From the IMG/VR virus record IMGVR_UViG_3300042516_004802, positions 1 through 20,711 of that record: a stretch of DNA of 20,711 bases. The stretch is one strand, 5' to 3'. Shown here in pieces: positions 1-9,100 of the stretch. A program made the position numbers and the translations under genes. Numbering within the stretch: the stretch's first letter is position 1; each line of letters begins with the position of its first letter. The notes under the pieces were generated by a model. It was not told where the DNA came from. It was given only the letters and a program-made list of their open reading frames with translations, and made no database searches. The DNA is from a virus.

Positions 1-808
1 TTAGCTGAGTTTCATAGTAAAGGTCACCCGGCAACAGGGTGCCGCCTTCTGCGGGGCGATTCTGAATCATCCAGAACTCAGCGTCAGCTTTGCATCCCTT
101 CTCTGTCATGAGCAGCAGGTTGAGAAGGGCAGTCGGATCTTGCGAGTCAGCTTCCTCGTTTCTATCTACAATAAAATCAAGACTGCCACCACCGGAAACA
201 ATGCTCTTAACTGCATCGCCGAATTTTTCACCAACACCAGTTGTGTCAACTTCGGGCGCAGTCAGATTCAGTGACCACTCCCTGAGAAGCGACTGAATCT
301 TCCAGTCAGACTCACTGACACTTAGTGCTATTTCTAGATCACTTGAGTTGACCTTGAAAATAGAGACACGATTGTTTGTCGCCCCACGCAGGGCATCCGC
401 TCGCGTAGCGTAAAAACTAACGCGACCAAGTTGATCTACATAAACGTAGAAAGTTGCTGTAGTTGTCTGCCCAACGTCAGCGGCTCTCACATAAAACTGA
501 GAGGCATCCGAGACTTTGTAAAAGGCGGAAGATTCACTTGTGATGTGACTTCTGTTTGAACCAAGAAGCCACTGACCGCCAAAATAAGTCCCGTGCCCAT
601 CCGGGCAATCAGGCCCAGCGAGCGCCGAATTGATGTTAAAAGGAAGTCCGACAGCGCTGGTAAGCGTAACTCGATCTCCACTCCAGAATGAACTGGAGCC
701 CAAGTAGATCGAATTGCTGGTTGTGTTAATGCTGGAGGCATCCAGCTCAACCGGATCGGGAGCTTCTCTCTTTAACTTAAGCTGGCCTCCTATGCCTAGG
801 ATTGCCAT
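1..808 (-). CDS. Tail-tube-like protein, third copy (3' end outside window)
   Basis: This open frame starts at ATG 808 and is still open at base 2 after 269 codons, so it is cut by the window edge. The ATG shares its A with the TAA of the gene before it (TAATG), which suggests coupled translation. Residues about 172-269 look like a phage tail-tube domain: REWSLNLTAPEVDTTGVG near 176-193, then an aspartate-rich loop (IVDRNEEADSQD, 213-224), a Leu-rich helix (LLNLLLM) and LLPGDLYYETQL at the edge. The same pattern is in the tube protein at 15868-16662 (DWSLEISRTEIDVTTIG). Residues about 25-160 form a Gly/Ser/Thr-rich beta-type region that begins INTTSNSIYLG and corresponds to the insert INTTTDVISIS of that tube protein. 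Perhaps 30 residues are missing. Its position after the J-like gene suggests a tail-tip or distal-tail role. That role is inference. Confidence 0.75.
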   Translation of the reverse strand, partial: MAILGIGGQLKLKREAPDPVELDASSINTTSNSIYLGSSSFWSGDRVTLTSAVGLPFNINSALAGPDCPDGHGTYFGGQWLLGSNRSHITSESSAFYKVSDASQFYVRAADVGQTTTATFYVYVDQLGRVSFYATRADALRGATNNRVSIFKVNSSDLEIALSVSESDWKIQSLLREWSLNLTAPEVDTTGVGEKFGDAVKSIVSGGGSLDFIVDRNEEADSQDPTALLNLLLMTEKGCKADAEFWMIQNRPAEGGTLLPGDLYYETQL

Positions 809-1200
809 TAGAAGGTACCGCTAAGAGATCCAGTGATTTGGAAGTTAATGCTGCAGGCGGTAACTTCGCCAACAGAAACAGGTGTGCTGACCTGAGTAAC
901 AATCGCAGTGCAGGTCAAAGAAGCACCACCAGAAGCGGTATTCAGAACCATCTGGATGCTGCTTGTGCCGCTGCTCAGAATGCTGTTCAGGAAGCTCTTT
1001 GTCGTAACGTCGTCGGGATCATAAAGAACGGTCGCCGAACCAGTTGCACCACGCAGACCTTCAACATAGGTGCGATCAACGCCGCCCAGAACAGTGGTTT
1101 CTAGGGCGTCACGGGAGATGTCAACTGAAAAGTTTCGGCACTTTCCAACAGCGCTACCCCCAAAGCGGATCTCACCGCTATTGCCGGTCAGGACGGCCAT
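808..1200 (-). CDS. Small tail-tube-like protein (second copy)
   Basis: A 130-residue protein that is almost a bare tail-tube domain. CRNFSVDISRDALETTVLGG (residues 21-40) and RGATGSATVLYDPDD (50-64) match, in the same order and spacing, DWSLEISRTEIDVTTIGKA and AEATGSATVYMTDED of the 264-aa tube protein at 15868-16662. It lacks that protein's N-terminal insert. Tube domains of this family form hexameric rings that stack into the tail tube, and related folds build tail-tip rings. The gene follows the M-like gene after 20 nt with no clear Shine-Dalgarno sequence, and its TAA overlaps the next ATG. It lies about 15 kb downstream of the main tube gene in the tip cluster, so I infer a tip or distal-ring component, not the main tube. 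The family assignment is solid by motif; the role is open. Confidence 0.8.
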   Translation of the reverse strand: MAVLTGNSGEIRFGGSAVGKCRNFSVDISRDALETTVLGGVDRTYVEGLRGATGSATVLYDPDDVTTKSFLNSILSSGTSSIQMVLNTASGGASLTCTAIVTQVSTPVSVGEVTACSINFQITGSLSGTF

Positions 1201-1220
1201 GAGCTGTTAAGCCAACACTA

Positions 1221-1628
1221 CTACTGCAGTCTAATCTCGGCGAGAAGAATCACGCGAACACTAGAGCGCCCATTAACTACACTTTCAATGCTCGGTGGTT
1301 GATTGTCGTCAAAGTACCACTTAAGCCCCGCCGACATTGAACTCGCATCAAGCCATCCTTTTAGATTGGTAGATGCGCCAGCAAAAATGCTACTTGGCAG
1401 TGTCAGGTCAACGAGAGAGCCTTGCGCACTGTTATACGCTTGCATAATTAACGCAGCGTTGTCATCTGAGATATTGTCAAATGACAATGTGAGTTGGCCT
1501 TTTCTTGGCAGACTTCCCCAAAGCCTAAAAGAGCTAACACCAGATTGACTGTCAATTTTTGTGCTAGCCCACTGCGGAGCAGAAAAACTTCTGCTCGTGG
1601 GCGTTAGCGATGGGAAAGTAACTGCCAT
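1221..1628 (-). CDS. Minor tail protein, probably gpM-like
   Basis: A 135-residue protein without Cys, with no signal peptide or membrane segment. The centre (RKGQLTLSFDNISDDNAALI, then a helix with YNSAQGSLVDLTLP) resembles gpM-type minor tail proteins, in which a beta core is followed by a helix and a Pro-containing strand. The C-terminus (SSVRVILLAEIRLQ) would complete a sheet. The ATG shares a base with the TAA of the J-like gene (TAATG), so translation is probably coupled. In lambda gpM sits upstream of L, so its place after J here is a rearrangement if the assignment holds. The gene lies between J and two tube-like genes, consistent with a tail-tip structural part. Similarity is general, so the name is tentative. 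Confidence 0.6.
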   Translation of the reverse strand: MAVTFPSLTPTSRSFSAPQWASTKIDSQSGVSSFRLWGSLPRKGQLTLSFDNISDDNAALIMQAYNSAQGSLVDLTLPSSIFAGASTNLKGWLDASSMSAGLKWYFDDNQPPSIESVVNGRSSVRVILLAEIRLQ

Positions 1629-4600
1629 TAGCCCTGTATGCTCCAGTTTGCAGAATCAGTGAAGCCCTCTGCCATTTTAAGAATGCCAGAAGAGTTGACA
1701 GGCATGTGAACAGCTTCAATGCTAAACCCGCCCTCTTGAACTGGGCTAATGCGCTCAATTTGATAAGTACGTGATCGTGTCTCGGAATTTATTAGCGTAA
1801 AGATAATTCCACTTGGGCTAGCAGTCTTGCCGTTATTTGAAACAGTTAGCGTAGTCTGAGCTGGAACATTTTGACTCGTCGGATCCCAAGCAAGAACTGT
1901 GTAGCTTCCGTTTGCAAACGGTTGCGTGCTAACGAGAGAGCCATCTTGCAAAACCACGCCATTGCGCAGCTCGTCATAGTAATTCAGGTCAAGCGCAACT
2001 CTGATGTAATCGCCGGGCTGAATCGCAGCAACGATACCTTCGTGCGTAGTTTCAAACTTGACTGCGTGCTCAGGAATTCTCCTCATCCTGATAATAAACT
2101 TTGCTGCATCAATTGCGTGCTGCCTATTTGTTACATAGTCAGACAGATCAACAGATTCAATTGGGGCGGTATCAGATCCGTATGGAGATACTTCCCTGAC
2201 CAGCACCTCTTTTTCAACTGCAAACATGCCAGGGTTTGCCAAATTACTGGACAGCCTCTCCTCTCTGTACCTGACACTCACCTGAATTGGCCTGCGATCC
2301 TCCGGTTCCATGAACTCCATCGCAAAAGTGCCTTCCTTGATATTCCCTGCTGTGAAAATGCCTTTGATTGAAACGGCGGTGGGGGAAGAAACGGTTCCAG
2401 GCCATGCGGGGCGCAGCCAGAATTTCCCGCCAGCTTCGCCAAAAAGCAAAAGATGAGCAGCTGCTGCATCTGCTGCCCATTGACGCAAATTCGTATTTGA
2501 TGTAATAGCGCCATCAAAGAAGTACTTATGCGTCTGACACCAACTACTAGCAGCGGTAAAACTTGCCAGATCAATTTGCTGATCTGTTACCTGATCGCCC
2601 TTGCCGTATCTTGTATTTGTCAGTAGATCCTTGAGAACCTCGGGGAAAAGATGCGTGTTGGCGAGGCCGGAAGTCACGTAAACAGAAAACTGTCCAAACT
2701 GCTGCCACTCACTTCCAGACCTCATGTTGAGGCCAAGAATTGCAAGATTGTCATAAAGCGGCGCCTCGCTGTTATCTATGTATTCATTAATTGCAACTAT
2801 TTCATGCTCTGGGCCGCTATCAGCACTTGACTTGACTTCTTCATAAACAAAGGACTCAGCAAGCTTGCCCCAGTAGTCAAGATAAGAATCAACATCGGCG
2901 TATCCAATGCCGATCTCTGCAAGCCCACCCCTCTGCGCTGATGCGATCCTGAATTCGTTCGGTCCCTGCGATGCACGATTGGCGCTAGATATAAGCTGCT
3001 TGCCATAGAAGCTGACACTGACTCCACCAGAGCTGACAGTGCGAGTCGTCTTCATTCCAGAATCAACCAATTCAAGATCACCAGTTGCAACGCCAGACCT
3101 GATCTCCCAACCGCTGAGCGGCTCAACCTGGAACTCCCATCTCTTTGTAGATGGCATCACAAACTTGATGCTGTTAAATACGCTTTGCTGGGTGATTCCG
3201 CGAATGCCAAAACACTGCGGAAGCTTGGTGTATTCGCCAGAAGTTCCAGACTCTCTGTAGCCAATTCTGAAGAAGCTGTAGCGCTCTTCAGAGCTGCTCA
3301 TTTGTCCACTGTTGAAAATATCAACAACCAACGTATCGCCAGGGCTAAGCTTGTCGCCCTTTTTGCTGAGACAAGCTTTATTGTCGATCTGAGTGTAACT
3401 AAGGCTGTCCTTGAAATTACACAAGCCATTAATTCTTATGCCCAGAGCACTGCGAATGCAGAAAGATACAATCCGGCACTCGCGCAGGGTTGAAAAGTTA
3501 GCAATTGCAACCCTGAAAATATGAGATTGATTTGTCGCTGTGTAGAAAGCTGGGGCGGGACTATCCTCGTCTCCGTTCGCCTCAATATTGGCGAGTGGAA
3601 TCGTGCTTCCAATTGAGCCAGACCTGATGATCCTGAAGTCAGCAGTCAGTGGATTGCCGCCACTGGTCGGCGGCTCAAATGCAGCGTTGGAGTTGAAGTT
3701 GTTATCAGTCGGAGTGCGATTTGTGCATATCGCTAAGGCCGAACCTATTTTGTATAGCTGCCCAATCTGAAGAGCGTCATCATAAGAATTTTGCCTACCA
3801 GCCACAGCAGAAGCAACATCGCCACACCTTTCTTCGTGAGAAGAGTTAGCCGCGAAGTCGCGTGTTTTTGTAACGCTGATTGGACTAAACGTGTAATTTC
3901 TTGTGGTTACAGGCGGGGTGCCTGATGTGGTTTCGGAGATAACGGCGGTCACTGAGTGCCTTGCCGAAACCTGCTTGCCAGTATTTGCCTCAGCCCATGT
4001 AAAATATTTAATTACATAGGTACCAGTCGAAACCGAACCAAGTGCAGACTGTGCCGACGAGCTATTAAAAGTCCAAGTAACACTTATGTTGTTGTTATTG
4101 ACGACGACATTGCTTCCAGTTAACCAACTTTTGACAGTAGTATCACTTATTCCGGGGAATGGGTTTTCCGATACAGTTCTCTTTGCTTCCCACGAATAAG
4201 GTTCTGCGCTTGCAACAAATTCAGTGCTGGCGTCAGAAGTGTTAGAAAGATAGTAGGACCACTGACTGCCTGCTGCGCTAATCAGTCCGCTTCTACCAGA
4301 GAACTTGGCTTTGTATTTTTCGCGCTGAGCCAATGAAACATAGTCAAGCTCGCAAACGACTCTCGCTTCTGCGTCTCCGCCACCGCCTTTCTTGCCACCT
4401 CCACTCTCAACATCAACTGTCAGCTGTGCGTTAACGCCAGGGCGAAGACTTGGATTGACTCGGTAGCCAAGTCCATTGCCAATCATTGAATAAACGCCAA
4501 ATTGCGTTTGAGTGTTGGGGCGATGAGAGTGACAGAAATTGGAAGCAAGAGCGCCGGAGCTATTTTGCACTGCATAAACATTGCTTGGCGATAGCGCTCC

Positions 4601-5263
4601 GTCATCATTTGAAGTGCCCGCAACTCTGTCAGAAGTGGTAATTCTTCCGCCATTGGGCCTGTAGTAAACAGTAAAGCGAGCGGCATCGTTTCCGCCAAGC
4701 AAGTAGGAGCCAAGGGTGTTATTACCAATTGCAATATTATTAATGTCAATCGAATAGGTGCTTACTCCTTCGCCAATTAAGAACATTGCACGCAGCAACT
4801 GCCCTTTGTCAAGCGTTAAAATCTCGCTCCAAATCAAAGGGACATTGATCCTGATTCCGCCGTAATATTCACCACCTATCAGCTCACGTTTTGCGTAAAC
4901 AAGTGGAACTGCGCTGCCAATTGTTGCAATGTCTTGGACCGAATCAAAACCCTGCCTTGGTGCATACTTTCTAATATTTGATGTTGTTTCGCCCTGAGTT
5001 TGTACTTGACGCAGCTGCGGTTGCTGCTGCTGCGACATTCGCGGCTTCAGAAAAGCAGAAGCAATCGAAAAGCCAGTCGAAAGCAGTGTTGTAATGACAA
5101 GCGCATAGATCCACCAGTCAGGACCAATGGCTACAACACTCGGCTGAGGGCCTTCTGCTGCACGCCTTCTAACCTCTGCGATGTAATACCGATACTGTTC
5201 GTCTGTCAGCCCAAGCAGGTCAGCAATGTAACGATCAGACGGAAGCAGAGGGTAGTCACTCAT
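1628..5263 (-). CDS. J-like tail tip / host-specificity protein
   Basis: At 1211 residues it is close to lambda gpJ (1132). Residues 1-48 are a charged helical leader (LLGLTDEQYRYYIAEVRRR), followed by a hydrophobic segment at about 49-71 (DWWIYALVITTLLSTGFSIASAF). A hydrophobic segment of this kind is typical of gpI, so this could be an I-type leader fused to J. Next comes a conserved tip region with VQDIATIGSAVPLVYAKREL and LLRAMFLIGEG, then long beta-rich stretches and a Gly/Lys linker (GGGKKGGGGD, near residue 290). The C-terminal third (about 840-1200) looks like a J-type hub with fibronectin-like segments. Such proteins form the trimeric tail tip and touch the host receptor. Its first eight bases (ATGAGTGA) overlap the end of the K-like gene. 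The hub call is strong; receptor contact is family knowledge. Confidence 0.85.
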   Translation of the reverse strand: MSDYPLLPSDRYIADLLGLTDEQYRYYIAEVRRRAAEGPQPSVVAIGPDWWIYALVITTLLSTGFSIASAFLKPRMSQQQQPQLRQVQTQGETTSNIRKYAPRQGFDSVQDIATIGSAVPLVYAKRELIGGEYYGGIRINVPLIWSEILTLDKGQLLRAMFLIGEGVSTYSIDINNIAIGNNTLGSYLLGGNDAARFTVYYRPNGGRITTSDRVAGTSNDDGALSPSNVYAVQNSSGALASNFCHSHRPNTQTQFGVYSMIGNGLGYRVNPSLRPGVNAQLTVDVESGGGKKGGGGDAEARVVCELDYVSLAQREKYKAKFSGRSGLISAAGSQWSYYLSNTSDASTEFVASAEPYSWEAKRTVSENPFPGISDTTVKSWLTGSNVVVNNNNISVTWTFNSSSAQSALGSVSTGTYVIKYFTWAEANTGKQVSARHSVTAVISETTSGTPPVTTRNYTFSPISVTKTRDFAANSSHEERCGDVASAVAGRQNSYDDALQIGQLYKIGSALAICTNRTPTDNNFNSNAAFEPPTSGGNPLTADFRIIRSGSIGSTIPLANIEANGDEDSPAPAFYTATNQSHIFRVAIANFSTLRECRIVSFCIRSALGIRINGLCNFKDSLSYTQIDNKACLSKKGDKLSPGDTLVVDIFNSGQMSSSEERYSFFRIGYRESGTSGEYTKLPQCFGIRGITQQSVFNSIKFVMPSTKRWEFQVEPLSGWEIRSGVATGDLELVDSGMKTTRTVSSGGVSVSFYGKQLISSANRASQGPNEFRIASAQRGGLAEIGIGYADVDSYLDYWGKLAESFVYEEVKSSADSGPEHEIVAINEYIDNSEAPLYDNLAILGLNMRSGSEWQQFGQFSVYVTSGLANTHLFPEVLKDLLTNTRYGKGDQVTDQQIDLASFTAASSWCQTHKYFFDGAITSNTNLRQWAADAAAAHLLLFGEAGGKFWLRPAWPGTVSSPTAVSIKGIFTAGNIKEGTFAMEFMEPEDRRPIQVSVRYREERLSSNLANPGMFAVEKEVLVREVSPYGSDTAPIESVDLSDYVTNRQHAIDAAKFIIRMRRIPEHAVKFETTHEGIVAAIQPGDYIRVALDLNYYDELRNGVVLQDGSLVSTQPFANGSYTVLAWDPTSQNVPAQTTLTVSNNGKTASPSGIIFTLINSETRSRTYQIERISPVQEGGFSIEAVHMPVNSSGILKMAEGFTDSANWSIQG

Positions 5264-5642
5264 GGCAGAAGCGGCGATAGTTCATGGGCTTAAGGCTTTC
5301 CGCTGGAGTCCATGTAACTCCAACATTAGGGCGAACTGAAAGCAAGCCGTTGTCAACGAATACAGCAATAGCAAAATCAGATGTTCTAGAAAGAAGTGTC
5401 ATCGCATAGTCTTCAGGTCCAAACGTCTGCTCTGTTAAATTGTACCAGTCATCCATAATTATATTCATTTCATTTCTTGCCATATGAAGATACCATTCTT
5501 TCTTAAGCTCTGGAACGTACTTTCCGCCACTTTCTATGACGCGAAAAACTAGGTGGATGCAATCTGTTGCATTTGTTTTTTCTGGGTCGGCGCACAATCT
5601 ATAAGGAAGTCCAACATATTTCATCCAGCGCTGATTCGTCAT
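5256..5642 (-). CDS. K-like tail assembly protein with degenerate NlpC/P60 fold
   Basis: A 128-residue protein. The N-terminus has the NlpC/P60 entry motif: WMKYVGLPYRL (residues 6-16), then TDCIHLVFRV with the candidate nucleophile Cys28. The second half, AIAVFVDNG (91-99) followed by LLSV, aligns with the usual HVGIYLGDG...HA segment, but the catalytic His position is Ala91 and the later His is also absent. The end (GVTWTPAESL...YRRF) fits the family's last strand. In lambda, gpK carries an NlpC/P60 domain and acts at the tail tip. Here the fold seems kept and catalysis doubtful. The start overlaps the L-like stop by four bases (ATGA) and the end overlaps the J-like start, giving the normal L-K-J order. 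The alternative is a plain structural protein. Confidence 0.7.
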   Translation of the reverse strand: MTNQRWMKYVGLPYRLCADPEKTNATDCIHLVFRVIESGGKYVPELKKEWYLHMARNEMNIIMDDWYNLTEQTFGPEDYAMTLLSRTSDFAIAVFVDNGLLSVRPNVGVTWTPAESLKPMNYRRFCHE

Positions 5643-6112
5643 GACACTGTGATTGATCCAGTCGTGGGGAGATTTCCAACAAGCTTAGTACTTAATGCCC
5701 TTTTTGGCACATGCGAATCAACGGCATCAAGTGGCGAAGAAAGCCTTAGCGTCGCTCGCTCTGTATTGACTTCAGGGCGCGAACAAACCCAAGTCTCTTG
5801 TGTAATTTGCTGAACAGTTGCGTAGGTTTGTGGATCAAGTAAAACCATCGTTATTTCGCACAACCAGTTCGACTGACAAGCTTCAACGAAAAGATTGATT
5901 GACAGTGGGTAAGGTGGCGCGATAAGCACAGCATCACTCCTGTCTCCACCCTTTGTGCCAGCGCCCGTCGTAACACCAATCGGCGCAAAATTGTAAGAAA
6001 CGCTTTGATACGTCCTCAATTCATTAACGTAAAAATTCTGATAGTTATAACCAGAAACATATGCACCTGCACTGGTCTTAAATCTGACAAAGTGGCAAAT
6101 TGCAATCGTCAT
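5639..6112 (-). CDS. L-like minor tail protein
   Basis: A 157-residue protein starting one base after the tape measure stop (TGA-C-ATG) and overlapping the K-like start, the position of lambda gpL. The N-terminal half is beta-rich with aromatic residues (YVSGYNYQNFYVNEL). The middle has GVTTGAGTKGGDRSDAVLIAP and a strand segment before LLDPQTYATVQ. The C-terminal half has ATLRLSSPLDAVDSHVPKRAL, which resembles the gpL signature of a strand, 'SSPLD' and then Pro-Arg/Lys-Arg. It is shorter than lambda gpL (232) and lacks the C-terminal Cys cluster that binds Fe-S in lambda. Probable role: a ring or adaptor between the tape-measure end of the tube and the J hub. The assignment rests on position and the short motif. 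Confidence 0.65.
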   Translation of the reverse strand: MTIAICHFVRFKTSAGAYVSGYNYQNFYVNELRTYQSVSYNFAPIGVTTGAGTKGGDRSDAVLIAPPYPLSINLFVEACQSNWLCEITMVLLDPQTYATVQQITQETWVCSRPEVNTERATLRLSSPLDAVDSHVPKRALSTKLVGNLPTTGSITVS

Positions 6113-6113
6113 G

Positions 6114-9100
6114 TCAGATACCTATTTGACGGCGAGCTTTGACGCTGTTCTTGAGTGAGCTGAGTGTGAGAGCGCGTCCACGCTCCGCAGCTTCGGCAAG
6201 TCCACGCTGGTACTGATCAACAGTAACATACTCGACATTGTTTATCATCTGAGATTCATACTTAATATCAAGCGGCTTGGTGATCGCAGTTACGTTGCTT
6301 TCCATGACGCGCTCCATGTTCTTTTCTTTATTCATGTTTGACACAGAGCTGAGCACTTCTCGTGTCTGACTGATTGCACTGCTTGTCTCCCTGCTATCAC
6401 GCGCCTGCATGAGAGCTGAGATCGTCTCCTTCGTGGAAATAGCCGACTGAGAACCAGAAGACTTGCCAACTGCATTGCGTGAATCGCCAAAAGCAGAAGC
6501 CTCGGCTTTCTTGGAAGAATCAGGCGAGGAGATACGATCTGTGATTTTCTCGATGAACTCACGAGAGTTGGTAATCGCACCAGCCTCGCCCACCTGTTGC
6601 ATCTGATCCGGCTCGCCGCCACTGATTTCAGAAGCAAGAACGCCACGCGCAGCGGAAATGGCATCACCGTATGCAAGCTGCTGCTGAGAACCAGCGGCAA
6701 ATTGATCAGTACCATCAGCGCTGCCAATCTGATTATTTGTAATTTCACGAATCGTATTGCTATCTTTAGTTGCAAGCAGCTTGTAAAGCTCTCGTGTTTC
6801 AGGAGAGGCAGAAGCTGCAGCAGCAGCAGCTTTTGCATCGTTCTCCTGAGTGATGCGCTTGATCATTTCAACGGCGCCCCTAGAATCAGAGACCGCCATT
6901 GCAGTAGCCCGCGACATCTTGCCTTGGGCTTCACCTGACTTGAGGCCCATAGCGCCATAGCCATCAGATACGCCACCAGACAGCTCTAGCCCTGTCGCCC
7001 CATCACCCTGAGCCATTGCATCAGAAGCCTCATCAAGGGCATCCCTGGCTTCAGAGATGGCGTCAGAGAAGCCTGTTGCGTCAACACCAAGACGACCATC
7101 GGCGCCACGGCTAAGGGGAATGATTGCCTCTGGGCCAGCCTCACCCATGAGGCCAGTCTTGCGAATTCCACCATCGGCAAACCTGAAGAGAGTCGGCGAG
7201 GAGACAATGGAATTCGTAAACATTCCACCGCTACCGAAAGAGGCAATTCCGCCGTTGAAATAAGCACCTTTCGCGGCAAGACCGCCGAGCATATCTGTAA
7301 TATTCCCTGCCCCCGTATCAAGACCGGTATTAGTAGCCTGTCCCATCGAGCCAGGCAGCGATGTAGCGCCAGCGCTTCCAATAGAAGCGGCAATGCCAAG
7401 CGCCTTAAGCGCTGTACCCCAAACAAACATCAGTATTTGCTTAGCAATAATCTTGGTTGCCATTTCAGCAAAAGCGTCTGCAATGCCAGCCATCATCTGC
7501 GATAAAGCGTTCTTGACCTGAACGCCAACATTTGACATCTCATTAAGCTTTAGCTTGGCTTGATTAATTTGATCCGTGTAACGCTTGTATTCATCGGTTC
7601 CCTCTTGAGTCTTTGAACGCAGTTTCTCGAGTTGATCAACTTCGTACTGAAGATCAAACCTCTCCCTCAATGTGCTGAGACCCGTTATTCCCTTAAACGA
7701 ATCTTGAATTCCAGTGGTAAATGTATCAACTATACTCCTTGCTGCGTCAATTCCCGGAGTAGAGAGTTCTTCGGTTTTATCAGCAAATACTTGACCTAAT
7801 TGCTGCGTAAAGCTGCTTTCTTGGGCTGCAATACCACGAGTGGTTCCAGCTGCTGTGTTAGCTTCGCCAGTAGCTGTTGTTGAAAGCTGATTTTTTAGAT
7901 CTAGCACTTTCTGGAGGGCGCTGCGAAGCTCTTCTTGTTTCTTAACGTCTTGCTCGGTTGCAATAAGGCGGGCGAGAGTGGCTTCAGTTAATGTAAATTC
8001 AGCATCGACAAGCTCTGGATTGAGCTTAAGGCGCTTCAATTCTTGTTTTACGAGTTCGTTTGTAGAAACGTTAATTCCAGTAAGTACGCTATCAAGATCG
8101 CGCTGAATCTGTAAGACACGCACTTCTGCATCCGCAATCTTCGGATTGGCGCCTTCCATAAGAAGACGATTGCGGACTCTGCGATTATCTATTTCAAGTT
8201 GAAGCTGTCGATTCTGCTCGGAATATTCACGAAGCGGAGCAAGAGCCCTTTGCTCAAGCTGGAATCGTGCGCCCGCGAGTTCTATGCTATTTTTCTCAAT
8301 TAACAATTGATTATTGCTTGCCAACGCAGACTTCAGATCATTCTGGAGCCTGATATATGTTTGAAGCAGGTCATTAACTTCAACCATCTGTGGCGCAGAC
8401 GGAAGAGCGGGCATTGATGGAGCGGTAGGTGCGGTAGGCGCAGCAGTGGAAGCAGCATTTGATGCTCCAGTGGCGGTAGGCACGCCAGCCTTGGCTTGCT
8501 GGCTGCGTCCATAGAGGAAGTCGCCAATTAAAGCATGTACTTTTTTCTGTCCGGCCACAATTTGAGACATTGGGCCGCCCATCGAGCTACCCGGAATATC
8601 AAAAGCATTAAAGCCTTGCGATCTGTAATGCTGAGAACCAGCGGAATGACGGCCAACTCGCTGTCCATATTGACCAAATTCGGTAATTTGATAACCATAG
8701 CCCTTGAGCATATCGGCAACTGCTTTTGTCTCTGCGGGATTTTTTCCTGCAAAGTGATAATGTATATTGGTTTCCGTGGCGTGCGAACGATCAAATCCAG
8801 CGAAGCCGGGGATGCCATGTAGCATCTGGCGACCGCCTTGGAAGCCTCCAACATTGGCGTAATTTTTGCCAGTGGCGGGAGTGGAGAGCCCTTCCTGTCT
8901 TGCTATTTCAGTGGCTTTTGCAATATTTCCTTCTTCAACCGCAAGATCAAATCTCCTCCTGGCCATTGCCAAGCGATATTCTTCAACCTTAATTACATAA
9001 TCACCAATAGAACGCTCAAGCTGGAACTTAACCTTGCCGACATCACGCGAGAATTCTTCGCGTTGAATAACCATCTGCCTAACTCTATCTTCTACACTAA

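Noticed and set aside
6332-7426. Minus-strand open frames of 168 and 146 codons inside the tape measure
   Set aside because: They are out-of-frame shadows: Leu/Arg/Ser-rich translations without domains or start signals, inside an intact larger gene.
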